NCBI RefSeq assembly: GCF_052324685.1
Contig: NC_135226.1
Span: forward strand, 21,794,251-21,858,250
Direction of reading: 5' to 3'
Length of the DNA: 64,000 bases
Origin: Brachyhypopomus gauderio
Lineage: Eukaryota; Chordata; Actinopteri; Gymnotiformes; Hypopomidae
Position 1 is the stretch's first letter; each line of letters begins with the position of its first letter. The notes beneath the pieces were generated by a model. The model searched no databases and was not told the DNA's origin. It was given only the letters and a program-made list of their open reading frames with translations. Made by a program: the position numbers and the translations under genes. Shown piece after piece: positions 1 through 14,700 of the stretch.

Positions 1-160
1 ACAGCCATGGAACAGCGTTCAGCTGGATTAGAGCAGGAGGTCCTGGGATCTCTCTGATGTTACTAGCGTGTGGAAGACCTCCACACCATCAGACTGTGCT
101 GGAGAAACTTCAGCAAAACTTCGCCAATTCACTGTGGCACGGCAGCTTGAAGAGGCCAAG

Positions 161-162
<2 letters not shown>

Positions 163-241
<79 letters not shown>
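163..241. repeat. (TG)n microsatellite
   Basis: About 39 uninterrupted TG dinucleotides. The repeat creates spurious Cys-Val open frames in two reading frames. It is likely polymorphic. Confidence 0.97.
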
Positions 242-243
<2 letters not shown>

Positions 244-1994
244 CAGTGCTTCCTCTAAGATGTGGTCTTAGTTCCCAGTTATCGGAAATCTTACAGTGAT
301 TTTTGCCATTAAAAAATAATCAGAAGGGTAGAAAAAAATAAATGAAGGGTTCTTCACATGGTCATTCATCTGAACTAGGATATGGCTGTCTAGAAAAGAA
401 ACAGCTACAATCCAGAGACTGACAGCTTGTTTTCTCTTGGTTTTTCTTGTAGATTGAGTGGAGAAGGGGCTGGTGGTCTGGTGGTGCTGCTGTATATGCT
501 GATGTAATGAGAGCTTCTTCTCCCTGAGTGGTGTCGTCATATCCTCCACTTTTCCATTATCACTGTCAACACCTTTCCTACATCTATTAACAGAGTCACA
601 TAAGAACACACGAGACATCACGCAGTGGGGAAGACTGGGCATAAAACAAAACTTAAAAATACAGGTGCTAATGAAAATGTCATCTTAATGACATTGATAA
701 GTCAGACTTTTTTTAAGGGTTTTGAGGACCCCAACACCAAAGCCTCTCTTTACCCCCAGCTTAATCAAGATCTGTCAGAAATCTGTCAAGAGTTCAATCT
801 TGCTAAGTTGTAACATCTTTCTGAAACATATTTAAACAAAAATATTTTTATTTTGATGATCAGAGGGAAACCACAGCCCAAGTAACTGGATGATGAGTTT
901 ATACACCGGACATACACTGGACGTGCTGCTCAGGGTTTTAATTATTTGTAGTCTGTAAAAACAATTTTACTTTTTGCAGGTTAAATTACCTTGATGAATT
1001 TGTAATTGGCAAGTGGAAATATCACGACACAGACACTCTTTAGGACAATTTGTTGATATTCAGCCTCTGAAAAACTGAAGACAACACACTGAGGTTCAGC
1101 TTCAAACGTTTTCTGTGGGACAGATCTTGAAGAGGAGAGAATATTGAATTTTGCTGGCATGTCTTTGATATTTCTCTAATCATCTCCAATCACCGAATTT
1201 GCCTTTGTATCTTCCCGATATTATCCTCAGAGAGGCTAATTACATTACTAGAATGTCAACGTAATGCTTTAAAGCAAAACAGTTCCCACGGGTTTCACGT
1301 CTGTTGAGGTCAGCTTGACACAAAACACAAAATTAAAGTATGACGAAACTAATCCACTTGTCAACAAGCATATAGAATAAAACGAATCGTTTTTAACGGT
1401 TCCTTTAATTAACTCTGCAGGTTAGCACGCAATGACTTTTTACATATGATAACACGATAAGAGCTGAGGACACTGAAGTCTAGTCAAATGTTTTAGTGTT
1501 CTCAAAGTTGGGTAACATGAACTAATGAAGCATGTTTGCTTTAGAGTTTTGCCTGACACTGAGTTGGCCATTAAGGGGACACATGTCTCCAGTCCTCTCC
1601 CGCAGCCCCCTCTCTCTCTGGGACGTAATGAGGTGTCTGTGGGCCTCACCGATACCTCGCGTTCATCCTGTTGGGCTTATGTTCATGTCTGTGGTACTGC
1701 GGGAAAACCTTCACACACGGTTCACGAGGCTCGTGTGAACTCTGTGGCCACCATCCTCGTCAACTTTAACCACTGAACTTTACACTAGTACAGAGCGAAT
1801 ATGCAGGAATGCACCAGGGTTTCTCTTATCTCTCATAATAAGTGGGACATTCTCTGCCTTTCTCCACCGACGTGGTTTCACATTGTCCCGAGGACCGCGT
1901 GCATATGGCGCGAGCACGCCCCACCCCGCGCGCCTCTGTGAATAGGGAGGCGGGGGGCGGAAGGGGGGGGGGGGGGGGTTCGGCCGATAACGGC

Positions 1995-2000
1995 TATAAA
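1995..2000 (+). promoter_or_regulatory. TATA-like motif upstream of alcam
   Basis: A TATAAA hexamer lies after a GC-rich and G-homopolymer stretch. It is about 630 bases upstream of the alcam start codon. If used it would imply a long 5' UTR or an upstream non-coding exon. The CpG-rich sequence nearer the start codon is an alternative promoter, so this call is weak. Confidence 0.25.
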
Positions 2001-2329
2001 ATGTAAATAGTAAAAGGTGATAGTGGAGAGAGAGAGAAAGAGCACAGATTAACACTCTAACACCTGCTGAGATGTTACTATTCTTTTATCTAATGTCACC
2101 CTAATCACACTAGGCTCTAAAATTGTACGTTAACTATGTATTCCCATAGAAAGAATAACACAAGTACGTCCGTGAACGCACAAATGATTAATTGTTAATT
2201 TCTTCACAATGTGTGTGGTCAGTGAAATGGACACTAAGCGATGTTTTTAAAAAATAGTTGCATCATCGCAGGACACACAAAAGACACAACGAGACATTAG
2301 AAGTGCATTTAAAGCACCTGGCAGGTGGC

Positions 2330-2628
2330 GCAACTTCTGTGTGGAGAGGAATTCTGCGCAGGGAAGGTGAGGCGCGCGTTGGGCGCGCGTGAGGGGCGCG
2401 CGCGTGGCGTTGCGGGCGGAGCCTCGCGCAGCCCCGCACAGCCTCCCCGCGGCGCGCGATCACCGCTTGTAGAGGGAGAAGCGGGCGCAGTCGGGACCTG
2501 AGACGCACGTGCTAACGGCTCGAGAAGTTTGAACTGGCGGACGCGCGCGGCTTGTTCTGCAGGACACGGACACAGCGAGGACATCCGAGGGTCCAGACTC
2601 GGTTCAGGGGTCACACACTTGTGCCAGG
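2330..2628 (+). promoter_or_regulatory. alcam: CpG-rich promoter/5' UTR region of alcam
   Basis: The stretch is much richer in CG dinucleotides than its surroundings, with repeated GCGCGC words near 2370-2410 and 2445-2460. It runs directly into the start codon of the signal-peptide exon. Vertebrate genes often start in such islands. The exact transcription start cannot be read from the sequence. Confidence 0.55.
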
Positions 2629-5600
2629 ATGCGTTTGAGCGCCTTCTTTGCGGGTTTACTCCTCGTATCCCTGTTCCATCAAGGTAACGTCGTTCGTTTA
2701 TGAACGTACAAGTAGTTTCTCTTCTTTCTCAGGTGCTGGTGGGTTTCCACTGTTGCATGCACTGGTTAAATGATAATGGGAATCTTAACTGAAAGACAGA
2801 CGCGTGGAGCATGTTTTACACAGCAGGTTTAACCTGAAAAGCTGCAGCTGGTATTCTGAATGAACACAGTTCATGTTAAAATGTCACAGGGGAGTCTAAG
2901 TTGAACTGGTTTCTGTATAGGTACAAAGTCGAAAAAAATCTAATCCTGTGGCTCGATAACAACGCCAGTTCAAGACGGTAAAGATAAGACGAAGGGAAAC
3001 CTTTTCCAATTTAGCACAGTCCGATAAGATTAAATGAACCCCTCACCAATTTCACCAGTTTGATGAGTATACACAGATACTCAGACTCGGGTGAATCAGT
3101 TTAAAATCTAAAAGCTTTGCACTTTTTTTTATAGTTTTAAAACTGACGTTAATGGTGCTGTATTTTTGCTTCAAATCCTTGTACACATTCTGTGTAAATC
3201 CCTTTGCCAGGTTTGTGTGTGCCGGAGAGAAGGAGGTGGGGAGAGACTGAGACAGTAGGAGGGTTGGAATAAGAGAGGCGTTGCTTTCTCTCCTGCAGGC
3301 TCGAATACAGAACAGCTTCTGATCCGAATATCATGTTATACACCATAATCATGGTCACCACGAAAATCATCATAGTCTTCATCATTATGCTCTTCATCAT
3401 CACTTTTGCCACCATAAGTGCCCAGTGTCTGAAAGGCTGTTAGGAGCAGACTGCGCACCCATGTGTCTGGTAGAAAACAGGAGAAGGCCCTTTCGGTCAG
3501 CCCTGAGTGGGTGAAGCGGTCAGGTTGGTACTGGTTTGCTGGATCGTCTTGCCGAGCAGCTGTGTGAGGTAGAACACCAACCAGTCGGATGGCTTTGCTC
3601 TCCCTCAGCGAGTCAAAAGCCCCTCACCTGCTGCGGCCGGTGGGTTGTCGCTGAGGTTCAGGGGATTCGCTCTGACCTTCGCTGATAAGCGTGAGTTACT
3701 TATTTAGAGCATGGTGGCCTAAAATGCTCCGGGTCAATCCATGCGTCTTGTAACTTGTAGTTCATTGTCCGATCTCTGATAACCAGTTAAACTATTAGAC
3801 CAGTTAAACGTCAGGCTGGGAAGTTACATTTTGCTAAACATTTGCGACTGTAAGTAAGGTCCTGTGGGACTGTGAGTCCTACCAGACCAGATAACGCCCC
3901 TGGCAAACAGCCTCGTCCTGAGAGAGGCATCTGGTTTGTGTTCTTAGTGCATTGCCAGCCCGTCTCCCCTCCCCCAGTCCACCCAGAACACACACCACCA
4001 GCACACATCACACCTGCCAGTACTCGCTCGGCTGCTGGGATCGTCCTGCTTTGCTGAGTGGTGTGTGCCGAGGGTGTGTGTAACGCTGCCTTTCAGACAA
4101 CATGCATGGCAAGAGTTGTTTGTTTGCACCGTGCTGTATGTTTTTGCCGTGGGTCCGTTTAATCTTCCCTCAGAGTCTGTTCTCCTTCCAAAGGGCGTTT
4201 AGCTGCTTCATCTCTCACATCTCCCTCGCTGCCCTATAGAAGCTGTTGGCTGGTTTTTTTGGTAGAAGGTGTGAAAGAAACGTGCTGCTGGGCATGTGCA
4301 GGATATCATCTGTAAATCATTATTGCAATACTGGCCATTATGATACAGACGCAACTGAAGAAAGCAATATGCAAATGAGCCCTCTATTTATTTGTTGTTG
4401 TTGGTTTGTGTGCGTGTGTGTGCGTGCTGTAAACGTCCTGATCAACCCCAGACACTCCACGTGAGTTGTTCTGTGTTTATATTGGTGTATTGCTTCTTTT
4501 ACTGTGATCCTGGGTATGGGGCTAAAATAATTGAACCACATCAAGGATTCTGCAGTGTGTTTGTATACTGCAAACTCCACATTATCACAGTCACATTCTG
4601 TATGCAGTGCAAATCTGGATTCTATTTTCCAGAACTCCCAAATACTGATAATCTCGTTTTCTACATTGGGAAACATAATACTTGTAATGTATTCACAATA
4701 AAATAATGGTTTTGGTGTTTTAAGCATATATTCCATTGATTTTATTGATGAAAGCTGTTTTCTTACATTATGAAAAGGTGCATTTGTTGGGTAATGTGAA
4801 ATGCCTTTGTGTTTTCAGGTGTGTCTTTATTATGAGGTTCAGAATGGCTTTGTTTCTCTTGCCCGTAAGCAATATATTTTTAAGCAGGAAAGGAGGTGGA
4901 TTGGTTTTGTTTTTTTTTTTGTTTTTTTGTTCAAAGCTTTATCACTTTGAAGTTAAAAAGGTTAAGACTCAGACAGCTCAAAAATAAAAATGTTTTCCGC
5001 AGAGCTGTGAACTCTGTTTTGATATTTCACATTTTGCGCTCCTCAGGTTTCCCAACCCCCACCCGCTAGCTGCTCCATCAGCTCCACCTAAGAAACACTT
5101 TATCTGTTATCAGGCAAACAAAGGAACAAAGTTGTTTTGTGTTGGGAGAGGAGGGGACCCGTTGTTTTTTACGAGCGGGAAAGGGACAGTGCCGGGTCCC
5201 TAGCTGTGGACCTCTGTTCCTGCAGGAATGTCCTCCATTGACATGCATGAAGCTAGCTTTGGCTTTCTGGAGCCTCCTGGTGCTTGTGGGGCTCCACCCG
5301 GGGGGCGGGACAATGCCTCAGGTTGCTCCTCCCCCATTTTGTTATACAGTGCCCTCAAAATCTTGCATGGACCCCTGCCAGCCACAGTGTCACACCCCCC
5401 CCTCCCTTTTTTATTTATTAAGTGATGCGTGTACGATCACGACGTCTCCCCGGGTGTCCTCCCCAGCTGTAAATAAGCACTCCCGCTTGCCGCCTGCGTC
5501 CCGCTGAGACGGGGTAATCAGCTCCGCGTCTTCTTCTTTCACAACACTGCGTGTCCCTGAAAGACAGTGGGTCTCATCTGAATAACAACTGTAGCTCCCA

Positions 5601-8570
5601 CTGCTGCGTTCACCATTCGAACGCTCTCAAATACCTGAAATATTCAATGAGAAGCATTTGCATTCTGTGAGAGGCAAAGTGGCTGGAACACGTACGTGTT
5701 TCTGTCCTTTTCGGTTTATAGTAATGTGATGGCCCCTCCCTGCACCTGTTGGTGGAGACCTCTCCACTGTGGGACAGGGGGAGGAGCTATTTTGATTGCC
5801 ACTGCTAACAGCAAATGGCAAATGGCTTTGGATTTGTTGTTTTTTCGCAGTATCTTGGCATGCACCAGCTGATGGTAAACAACAGTGCCGTATATCTTAC
5901 CGAATCCTGGTTGGGATGTGTCGGAATCCACCAATTCTTAGTCAATGTTAGCTTTGTTAACGTTTTCTAGAATTTTCTTAGACTTTTAAGGAATGTCTTT
6001 ATATAATTTCTGAGTTGGATATTTAATTTAAAATATTTAAATGTATTTAAAATTCAGTTAAAATCAAAAAAAATATTCTTGAGAAAGAAATTAGATTTGT
6101 TGTAAACGTTACGGGTGACTAGATTCCAGCTTTTATGGCCAATGAAAAGTCAACGTTGTATATTTTTCTCCGAGGTCCTTTGACTGAACCGTATGGAGGA
6201 AGTTGGTCATTATTCTCTGCTGTGCGCCGCAGATCTCGGCGCTGCTGTGAGCCGTTATGTGTTTCAGCTCAAAAGCTATTACTTCACAGCAGCAGTTGCT
6301 GAATAGATTGCCAAAGGTTTAAAATATGAATACGTATAATCACCTTTTAGCGCTGTAATTCAACTGGATTATGGTGACCTTTGAGTTTCAGGATTGTAAT
6401 AGGACAGAAATAGCTGTCAGAGTCAAGGGCTGATTCAATGGGACCAACTCTTGAGAGGGTAGTGTGTGTGTTCTGTGTTTTGTGAGCCGTGAATAGACAC
6501 TGATTCCTTTTGTGAACGTGTTGCCGAGTTCCGTCTCTTGTCTGGCTATCACAGTGTTGAGGTTTAGTGCTCCAACCCACACGGCAATTGGACTGTCTTC
6601 TCCCAAAACATGGTTTCTTTAAGCATACGTGTGCTTTAGTCACATTGGACGTATTATTATAATTTTTTATCATCTGCCAAGTCTTTCGAGAGATGGAACC
6701 CACACCCTGGGCCTGCCTGCTATCTGATGACAAATATGGTCTGTGTTTTGTTGTTTGTTTGTTTGTTTTTTGATACCCCGTGACCCCTACTAGCAGGTAA
6801 AGATAAAGGATGGATGGATGTTTTTTGATAATCTACAGTGTCATCAGATTATGTGAGAATAAACCAAAACAGTTAACAGGCTTCATTATTCTACACAGTT
6901 AGAATAATTTATAGATTTACAAAATGTCCCAAAAAGCCCTGCCTAACTTGATTTAGAAAAACTGAAATTCAAATGTTAGTTTTATTTACTTGTCAGACAG
7001 GTTCCCATTCAGATAGTTCAGGAAAAAAACTGCATCCTTTAACTTCCAACAGGCCAATAATCAACTTACACCCACTCAACCCCCTCCTACACAATCTCTG
7101 ACAAAGCTCAGCTCACAGAACTGATAGTGATGGCAACACCCCAGGTGTCGTAACTGTGTCCTGAGTGACACGTCTCGCCTCGCTCCCGTGGACTGGTAAA
7201 CCCCAACAACGCCCTCGCTGGCACTAGACTCTGTGCAGGTCTGTGCTGTGTCATTTCAGCCACCCGCGTTGTTCTTCTCTGGTGTCGTGTGTGAGTTCGA
7301 CGTCTCTGTGCAGCATGCGCGTGTGAACAGAGGCCAGGGCTCGGTGGAGGAGACTCTAATCTGAAGCTCAGGTCTTTTGTGGTTGGTAAAGGGGGTGGCA
7401 GACTGCAGGTGGGGATCAGCCTTTATTTGGAGCTACTTTGATGTTGCCTTTGCTTGTAGCATGCAGGCCGGAACAGGCTGGCCTCTGTGGATTTGTGTCA
7501 GGCACACCTGTTCCAGGTGAGCTCTCTCTGCACGCCCCCCCCCCCCCCCCCCCCCCCCACGACTCTCTGCCTCTCTGCTGTCCTTTGGCCTCTAAGCAGA
7601 GCCGGAGCCTGTCGCATTTTGAATGGTGTATTCCTTGCTTGCATTTCCTTCATATGAGCCAAAAGGTTTAGCTGTAAAAAGTTACTCATTTACAGTATTG
7701 TAAACTAGGCCAGTTTAACGCCAGCATTTCCACGGACGTGTCTCCTCCTACACGCCTTATAGTGAAGGTCGTTTAATGAACTCTTTAATCTTCAAACTGA
7801 AGATCCCTCTTTAATCATGAAACCAAATCTCTTTGAGATCGTAATTTAGATGACTGCTTGAGAATAGGTGAAGGAGCCTGCCACACCCGCCTGCAGTGTG
7901 CTAACACTGTAGACGTTTGTGGGGGTTCTTTGCACATTTATGCATGCAGACTACCACTAAGGGAAGATCAAGGTGCCATAGACAGTTTATGACCTGCTTG
8001 AATCCAGCTGTCTTGCATCTGGTCAGGCCCTAGACTGACTAGGAAGGACATTTTTCTTTGCTCGAGTGTTTGGACCAGCGCAGCACGCACTCGGAGGTTG
8101 GATGAATTATAATTCAGGAGCTGTTATGAATAGAAACAGACTGATGTTTTGGGAGAGCGCTTCTGTGCTGCGGGGGGGGGGGGGGGGGGGGGGTGATTCG
8201 TGCAGGTTGCTCTGAGATTAATATTTGCACAGCTTTTGTTTGTCCAGCTAACGGCGGTCTTGTCTCTCACGCCACTGGACTACACGGTGCTCCGTGAAAG
8301 CGGCTGTGTGCAGGGCTGATCTGTGGGCTGGGTTTCTCCAACTCTCCACACCAGCTCAAATTAGCAGATAACCCCCCCAGCCCCCCCCCCCCCCCCCCCC
8401 CCCACCACCACCACCACCACCACCACCACCAAAAGCAGACCCCTACATGACCCATAATGCTTGAGCTCCAGAGACTATGCAAGACTCCGGAATTCACATA
8501 CACTTCAAATTCAAACACTGTCAGAATTCAAACACACACACACACACACACACAGCCTGCACACTCAGTG

Positions 8571-8643
<73 letters not shown>

Positions 8644-8694
8644 CCTGCACACTCAGTGTTCACACACACACACACACAGCCTGCACACTCAGTG

Positions 8695-8777
<83 letters not shown>

Positions 8778-11700
8778 CCTGCACACTCAGTGTTCACACA
8801 CACTCATCCAGTGATAAAGAAATGACCATGACTTCTGCCACAACTGAAGAAACTCTTCCCTCTCCGTTTGTGATGACTTGGGATCAAACCAAAAATAACA
8901 GGAGATTGGACATGCACATCGAAATCCTTATGTGGTGTCTGTGACGAAGCTTCCAGCGCAGTATGATACAAAACTGTCAGCATGAGTTAATCTGGACTCT
9001 TCCCACGGACGGTGGAATGTAAACTCGGTCATAACCCTAGATTGTAAATTGTGGTATAAGCTAATGGACTACTGGAAGCTTCTTGGCTGTATTTTGTTAA
9101 TGCTTCTCTATCTGGTTTAATGGCTGCTTGGTAAGGAGAGCTGCTGGTGCATCTTTAGGGTCAGGTATGGGCTTCGTCATGACAGGCCTGTCATATCTCA
9201 ACATCCTCCAGGGCCCCTGGGGGGTTCTTCCCATCAAATCCATAATTTAGAGCGTAATGGAGGTGATTCCAGAGAGCACTCAGCTTTCCGCCTGCTCACA
9301 GGGTCTGGTTTTCAGTGTAGTGGTCCGTCATGGCCATTTGTAGACGTTAATTTACGTCATTTTTAAGGAGCTTTAATGGCACTTGCTATGTTGGCTTGAG
9401 TAGAGGAGAACATTTGTGGAAGTAATAGGGACTCTAAATCAATTCCTCTGCTGTGTGTCATCCCCTTAAAATGGTGGCATGCTATAATGAACTTGACCTC
9501 TCTTTATTAGAGACACACACCCAGCCAGACGTACTGTGTGCTCTGTGGCTAATGGCTGTAACATCCGGGATCTCCCTAAAAGCACTTCCTACCTCTGAGT
9601 GGCAGCCCATTACAGCCTTGCAGAATCCTTAATGGTGAAATGATTTTTTAATGTATTTATTAATCAATATCCAAATAACTAATTATTGCTTTAAATGTTT
9701 AATTAGTCAAAATGGGATTTTTAGTCTTCATGAGATAATTTATCATTTCAATAAATCACTAAAGTGATAAAAGTTAGCATGATGTATGAAGATAGCAATG
9801 TGAAAAAAACAGAGAGGACATAAGGACTGTGGAGACATTCCTACGTAATAGGACGTTCCAGAAGAGTATTGGCTGTTTTAATGTTTCACTGAGGTCAGGC
9901 AATTTGAGACTACAGCACCGGTTAACGGATCTAATACCTAATACCGTGGTTGGTCAACTGAACTGGGGCAAGTAATGATATGCGGAATCATTGTGTGAGC
10001 GAATCAGAGCACAACAGACCTGATGTTTCCAGATGATGCGCTAATGCCGTAATGTTGTGGGCGGAGTCAGTGTTTCTTTCACCTGCTCATCAGCTCTGTG
10101 GAGGCCACACAACGCCTCCCTGTCTCTGCTGTTTGTGTGTTCATCTGGTGTTTACTCTCTTCTCTAATGTAGGTGCCACCGAATGTCGTGTTTGTTGAGT
10201 GAGATTAGATGGAGGGGACGTCTTCTAGGGCATGACTGACCATGGCATCCAGGCAGCAGATAGACTATTATAAACACATGCAGATAATAGACAGCTGTTG
10301 CCTAGCAATTCTGCTCGGATGGGTCTTTTACCAATCTGGGACTAGCAGCAAAGCAAATCAAGCAAACTATAGGGACAGAAACATGAAAGGGGAAAGTTGT
10401 ATTTTTAACAAAAAGAAGTGTGTTTACATTTTTGTAAGCATCTAAAAAAAATCAGAGAATGAGTTTGTGTTTGTGCCTTTTCTGTTCTGATTTGTGACCG
10501 TTTTCACAGCTGAGTTTGCTAATCCCTTATTAACTAATCCTTTATTAATTAATCCCTTATAAACCATCTCAAGTGGCTTTTGTAGAGGTTCTGAAAAAGG
10601 TCACATGTAAACAAAACACAGCAGACTGAACTGATAGCGTGGATGAGAAAGTTAAGAACTCTTCACCTTCAAGTGTAGTTCAGTGATCAGATAAATACTT
10701 TTACACAAACTAATACCTGTTTTGCAACAAGTCCGTACAGGTGCAAACCTTCAAGCAGGAAACCTCTCATGGTAGAAATGACAGAGTTGTCTGAATGTCT
10801 GCACTCACACACCTATCATAATGTTCACACAACCATCTGTGTTCACATAATTTTGAATAAGGGCAATCAGACATTCCATGGTTTTGGTTTAAAATGCACG
10901 TTTTGAAAACAAAAACCAGTTTCACAGTGAGAGTTTGCTTGAATCTATAGGGTAACTGATCCGAATCAACTCATGGTCCAGATCAACTGATCCAGATCAA
11001 CTGATCCAGATCAACTCATGATCCAGATCAACTGATCCAGATCAACTCATGATCCAGATCAACTGATCCAGATCAACTACTGATCTTGATCCTGATCCTT
11101 TTGATCTGCCAACTTCATTCTTCAGCATTTTGGGATTTCTGATACATGATATCAGTATCTTGAATAAAAGCCACAGTTGTAGACTTTGACTTTGGTGGTG
11201 CTGACACAGACGGACCCTCGTCAGGGACGAGTGGGGACTGGGACGTGTTTGTCTCATCAGAATTCTGAAGTAGGGCTGAACGATTTTGGAAAATAATCTA
11301 ATTGCAATTTTTTATCTTACCCGTTTTGCAGGGTACCTGACGTTGAGCAGCATCTTTTTAAAAGCCAAAGTAATTCCACACAACTGATGTGCTGCCCCTC
11401 TTTGTTATTAGACTTTCAGTTGTGTCAGCTTCTGTCGAGCCTGAAGCCATTGTGCAACAAGTTAAAGTGCGCTGTGTTAACTTCACTTCTCCACCTCCCT
11501 GCCTCCTGCTCGGGTTTGCTCCGTTCGTCCTCGGCTCGGCTCGCTCCCAAGTCACGTGACCAGTTTAAATCGCAGCCTTTGCGATTAGAGAATCGTGTTT
11601 TAAAATATCGCGAGATTATCGCAAATGCAATTAATCGTTCAGCCCTATTCTGAAGACGGTGAAGTGTTTGTGTTTGGGTCTGTCGTGGGTGCGACAGTGA

Positions 11701-14700
11701 AGATTGAAGTGAAGATTGAACAGGAAAAACCAGAATTACAAGCTTTTCAAGCATTTATTTATGTTTACATTGTTCCTAATACAAAAACCGAATTGGGTAG
11801 AAAACTGCATTCAGAAACGTAGCCTAAGGCATGTTAAAGCTTTTATTATGAAGATTAATACTGATATAATGATATGTAATTGTGTTATTATATTAATATA
11901 TTAGCATATTATAATATTATTATATCATTGTAGAGTGTATGTCTTCATCTTCATCTTGATGCAATAGTTCTCTTCATCTGAACGAATCAGAATATGGAAC
12001 TTTGACATGGCCTTTACACGGTGAACCTCAGACCTTTATGGGTGTCGTTTTGTCCGCTGAGGTGGAGGTTCTGGGTGGGGTCCGGCTGTCCAGCAGTCCT
12101 GGACTTTTCCTGCAGACTTCACGCACTCCCTGGTCTTTGGAAGTTATTTGCTGTTTTATCTTTGTGGACATTTCGCTCTCCAGAAGCCAATTTTAGCACT
12201 TAATAACACAGGGCTTATGTGTTCATCTCCAGAATGGTATTGAGGGTGAGGAAGACGGAAGTCTGATTTCCCCTGTGAGTTTGTGTTTGAGAGCTTTTTC
12301 GTGTGGAGAAGGAAGGTTTTTTCATAGCTGTTTTTTGACTTTGTTTTCAGCCCGCCTCTGTGAAGCCAGACTGTAGATATGTGATCATTTGTGTGACATG
12401 CCTGTCTTTACAAAAGAAAAGTTGTATTCAGCCCCAGAAATCTCAGGTAGTTGGAAGGAAAGGGAGAGCTGGATGCGTATTGCACAACCATGAGATCTAC
12501 CTTCATTTGAATATTCAAATTCTTCTGACTGCTTTGCCTAACAACCAGACGTAGCCACTTAGCATGATCCAAAAGCATTCAAATTACATGGGGAATATTA
12601 ATGTTTGTGCTTGTCTGCCAGCTGAAAGCTTTATGTTATCACGATAACTCTACATCCTTCAAATATCATGTGTTTACAGTAGCACAGATAGCTTGAGGGT
12701 CTAGTAAACCTTTATTCTGACCCTTATTCTGACAGAATAAGATGTATTCTTATCAACCTTGTTTGTTTATTCCAGTGAGAGGATATCCAACCATGGTTGG
12801 CCAGTATGGGGAAGCCATTGAGATTCCTTGTAACAACGGGATTGCCAATCCAGAGAACATCTTCATAACCAAATGGAAATACGTAAGTTTAGCAACAGGT
12901 GGAATTTAGAAAGTGTAAAGAAAGTGAGACGTGTTTAATCTGTTATTCTGGTCGTGCTGTGGTGATGCGTTGAGCCCACTTCACAGTCTCCTCTGTCGGT
13001 ATAAACATACTTCTTCTTACTTCATACTTCTAAACATACTTCTTATTTTTTTAAATAAAACAATTCTGTTTCCCAGAACAAGAACGACGGCAGCACCGGC
13101 GACCTGCTGATCAAAACTCAGGGGAAGAACGTCTCTGTGTTGGACAACGCCGACTTCAAGGGCAGAATCAGCCTCGCTAAAGACCTGAGCCTGCGAATCT
13201 CCCAGGCAAAACTAGTCGATCAGAAGATCTTCACGTGCATCATTGTCAATGATAACGACATATCTGAGTACTCTGTTCAAGTGAAAATTCACAGTACGTT
13301 TGCTAAGACAACGCAAAGCACTAGTCAATATATTGAAATAAATGTTAGATCGTTTGTATGACGACATTGTGTTCTTTGACAGAGACCCCCTCTGCGCCCA
13401 CGATCACTAACCAAGCCACAGAGATGGAGATTGGCAAACTAACAATGGTATGTTAGATTTTTCTTATTAACGTTTGCTAAATTGTAATAATGTCATGACG
13501 GGGATCTTGTTTTCTTATACGCATAATTCTGTGCTACACTTTCATTAGATTAAATCCGAAGGCATCCGGCCTTGGTGAAGACAGCAGCAGACAGAGAATG
13601 GCCTGCCGTGTGTCCTTGAAGTTTTGGCTTCTTTAAAATAAAAATGGCAGAATAAGCAAACTTGGATGAAATTGAACCTTTTCACTACATGTGAGGGGTT
13701 CAGTTAGGGCATGTCCACTGTCCTGCTGGCTTTGAATGCCCTGTCTGACTGAATGTTTTCGTCTTTATCTGCATTTGAAGGCCAGCGCCTGAAACACTGT
13801 TGTTTACCATGGCTACAAAACACGGAGCGTGTCCTCAGAGAATGTGCGGCTTGTTCTGAGATAATGTCTGCTATATTATTGGCAGTTTGATGATTTAGAA
13901 GGTCAATGCAGACTTTTATTTCTTTATTTTTTAGATGGGCGTAATTATATAAGGTCAGGTCATGTTTTGAATGAACTCTCTCTCGCTGAGGTCGAGTTGC
14001 TGATGAAAGATCTTCATGTGTACACGGCTGCTCCCCTGATCACTAGTCTTCACAGACACAGTCTAGCCGCTTCGCTGCATTGTTATTAGGGAGGACTGTT
14101 ATCTTTACAAATCACAACTTATGAAAGGTTAAGCATACTTCGAATTATAAAATAGTTTTAATTTTAGAATACTCAGTTATTTTGCCTTGATGAAAAAACT
14201 ATTATAGCGTACCTGGTTTTGAAGTGTCCCCTTGCACTTAATAACTGTATTTTTAATCCTTTTCTAAGGTTAATTGCACAATAGTCAAACATGCTGACGT
14301 AATTTACTTTCTAAGCCTGCTTTATGCCTCTTGTGTTTGTCAGCTGGGAGAGTGCTCTACACAGTACGCATACCCAGCGGCCAACGTCTCGTGGTATAAG
14401 AATGGCGTTCCCCTCCTGGCTGATCAGACAGGTACGAAGAACAGACGGTCGAGGTTGGAACGGCGGCTGGAGTTAGAGGGGGAGATGTTGGTATAATGAG
14501 CTTTGTGATTCCAGGGGTGAAGCTCACTACAGCCGTGCAGGAGGACAAGACCACCGGCCTGATGTCAACGTCCTCCAAGCTGGAGTATATGGCCGTGAAG
14601 GGAGACCTAAACGCCAAGTTCACCTGTGCCGTCCATCATAAGAGCCTGACCTCTGACCTGGTGTCTGCCCCTGTGACCTTCGTCCTCAACTGTGAGTTTC

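Larger units (their letters stand above)
1..2300. other. Non-coding stretch upstream of alcam
   Basis: I see no convincing exon here. Short open frames exist on both strands, but none matches a family I know and several are created by the TG tract. The stretch holds a (TG)n microsatellite near its left edge, a G homopolymer near 1960-1980 and a TATA-like motif at 1995. The left edge could carry regulatory sequence or distal 5' sequence of alcam, but nothing in the sequence proves it. Confidence 0.6.

Noticed and set aside
5139-5507. Signal-peptide-like open frame (hydrophobic [16 protein letters not shown]) in alcam intron 1, considered as an alternative first exon
   Set aside because: The only nearby donor-like site (CAG|gttgct) is weak and in phase 0, whereas alcam exon 2 needs a phase-1 upstream exon.
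8267-8944. Poly-Trp/Gly and Thr-His/Cys-Val frames over CA, C and CCA repeats
   Set aside because: Simple-sequence translations in alcam intron 1.
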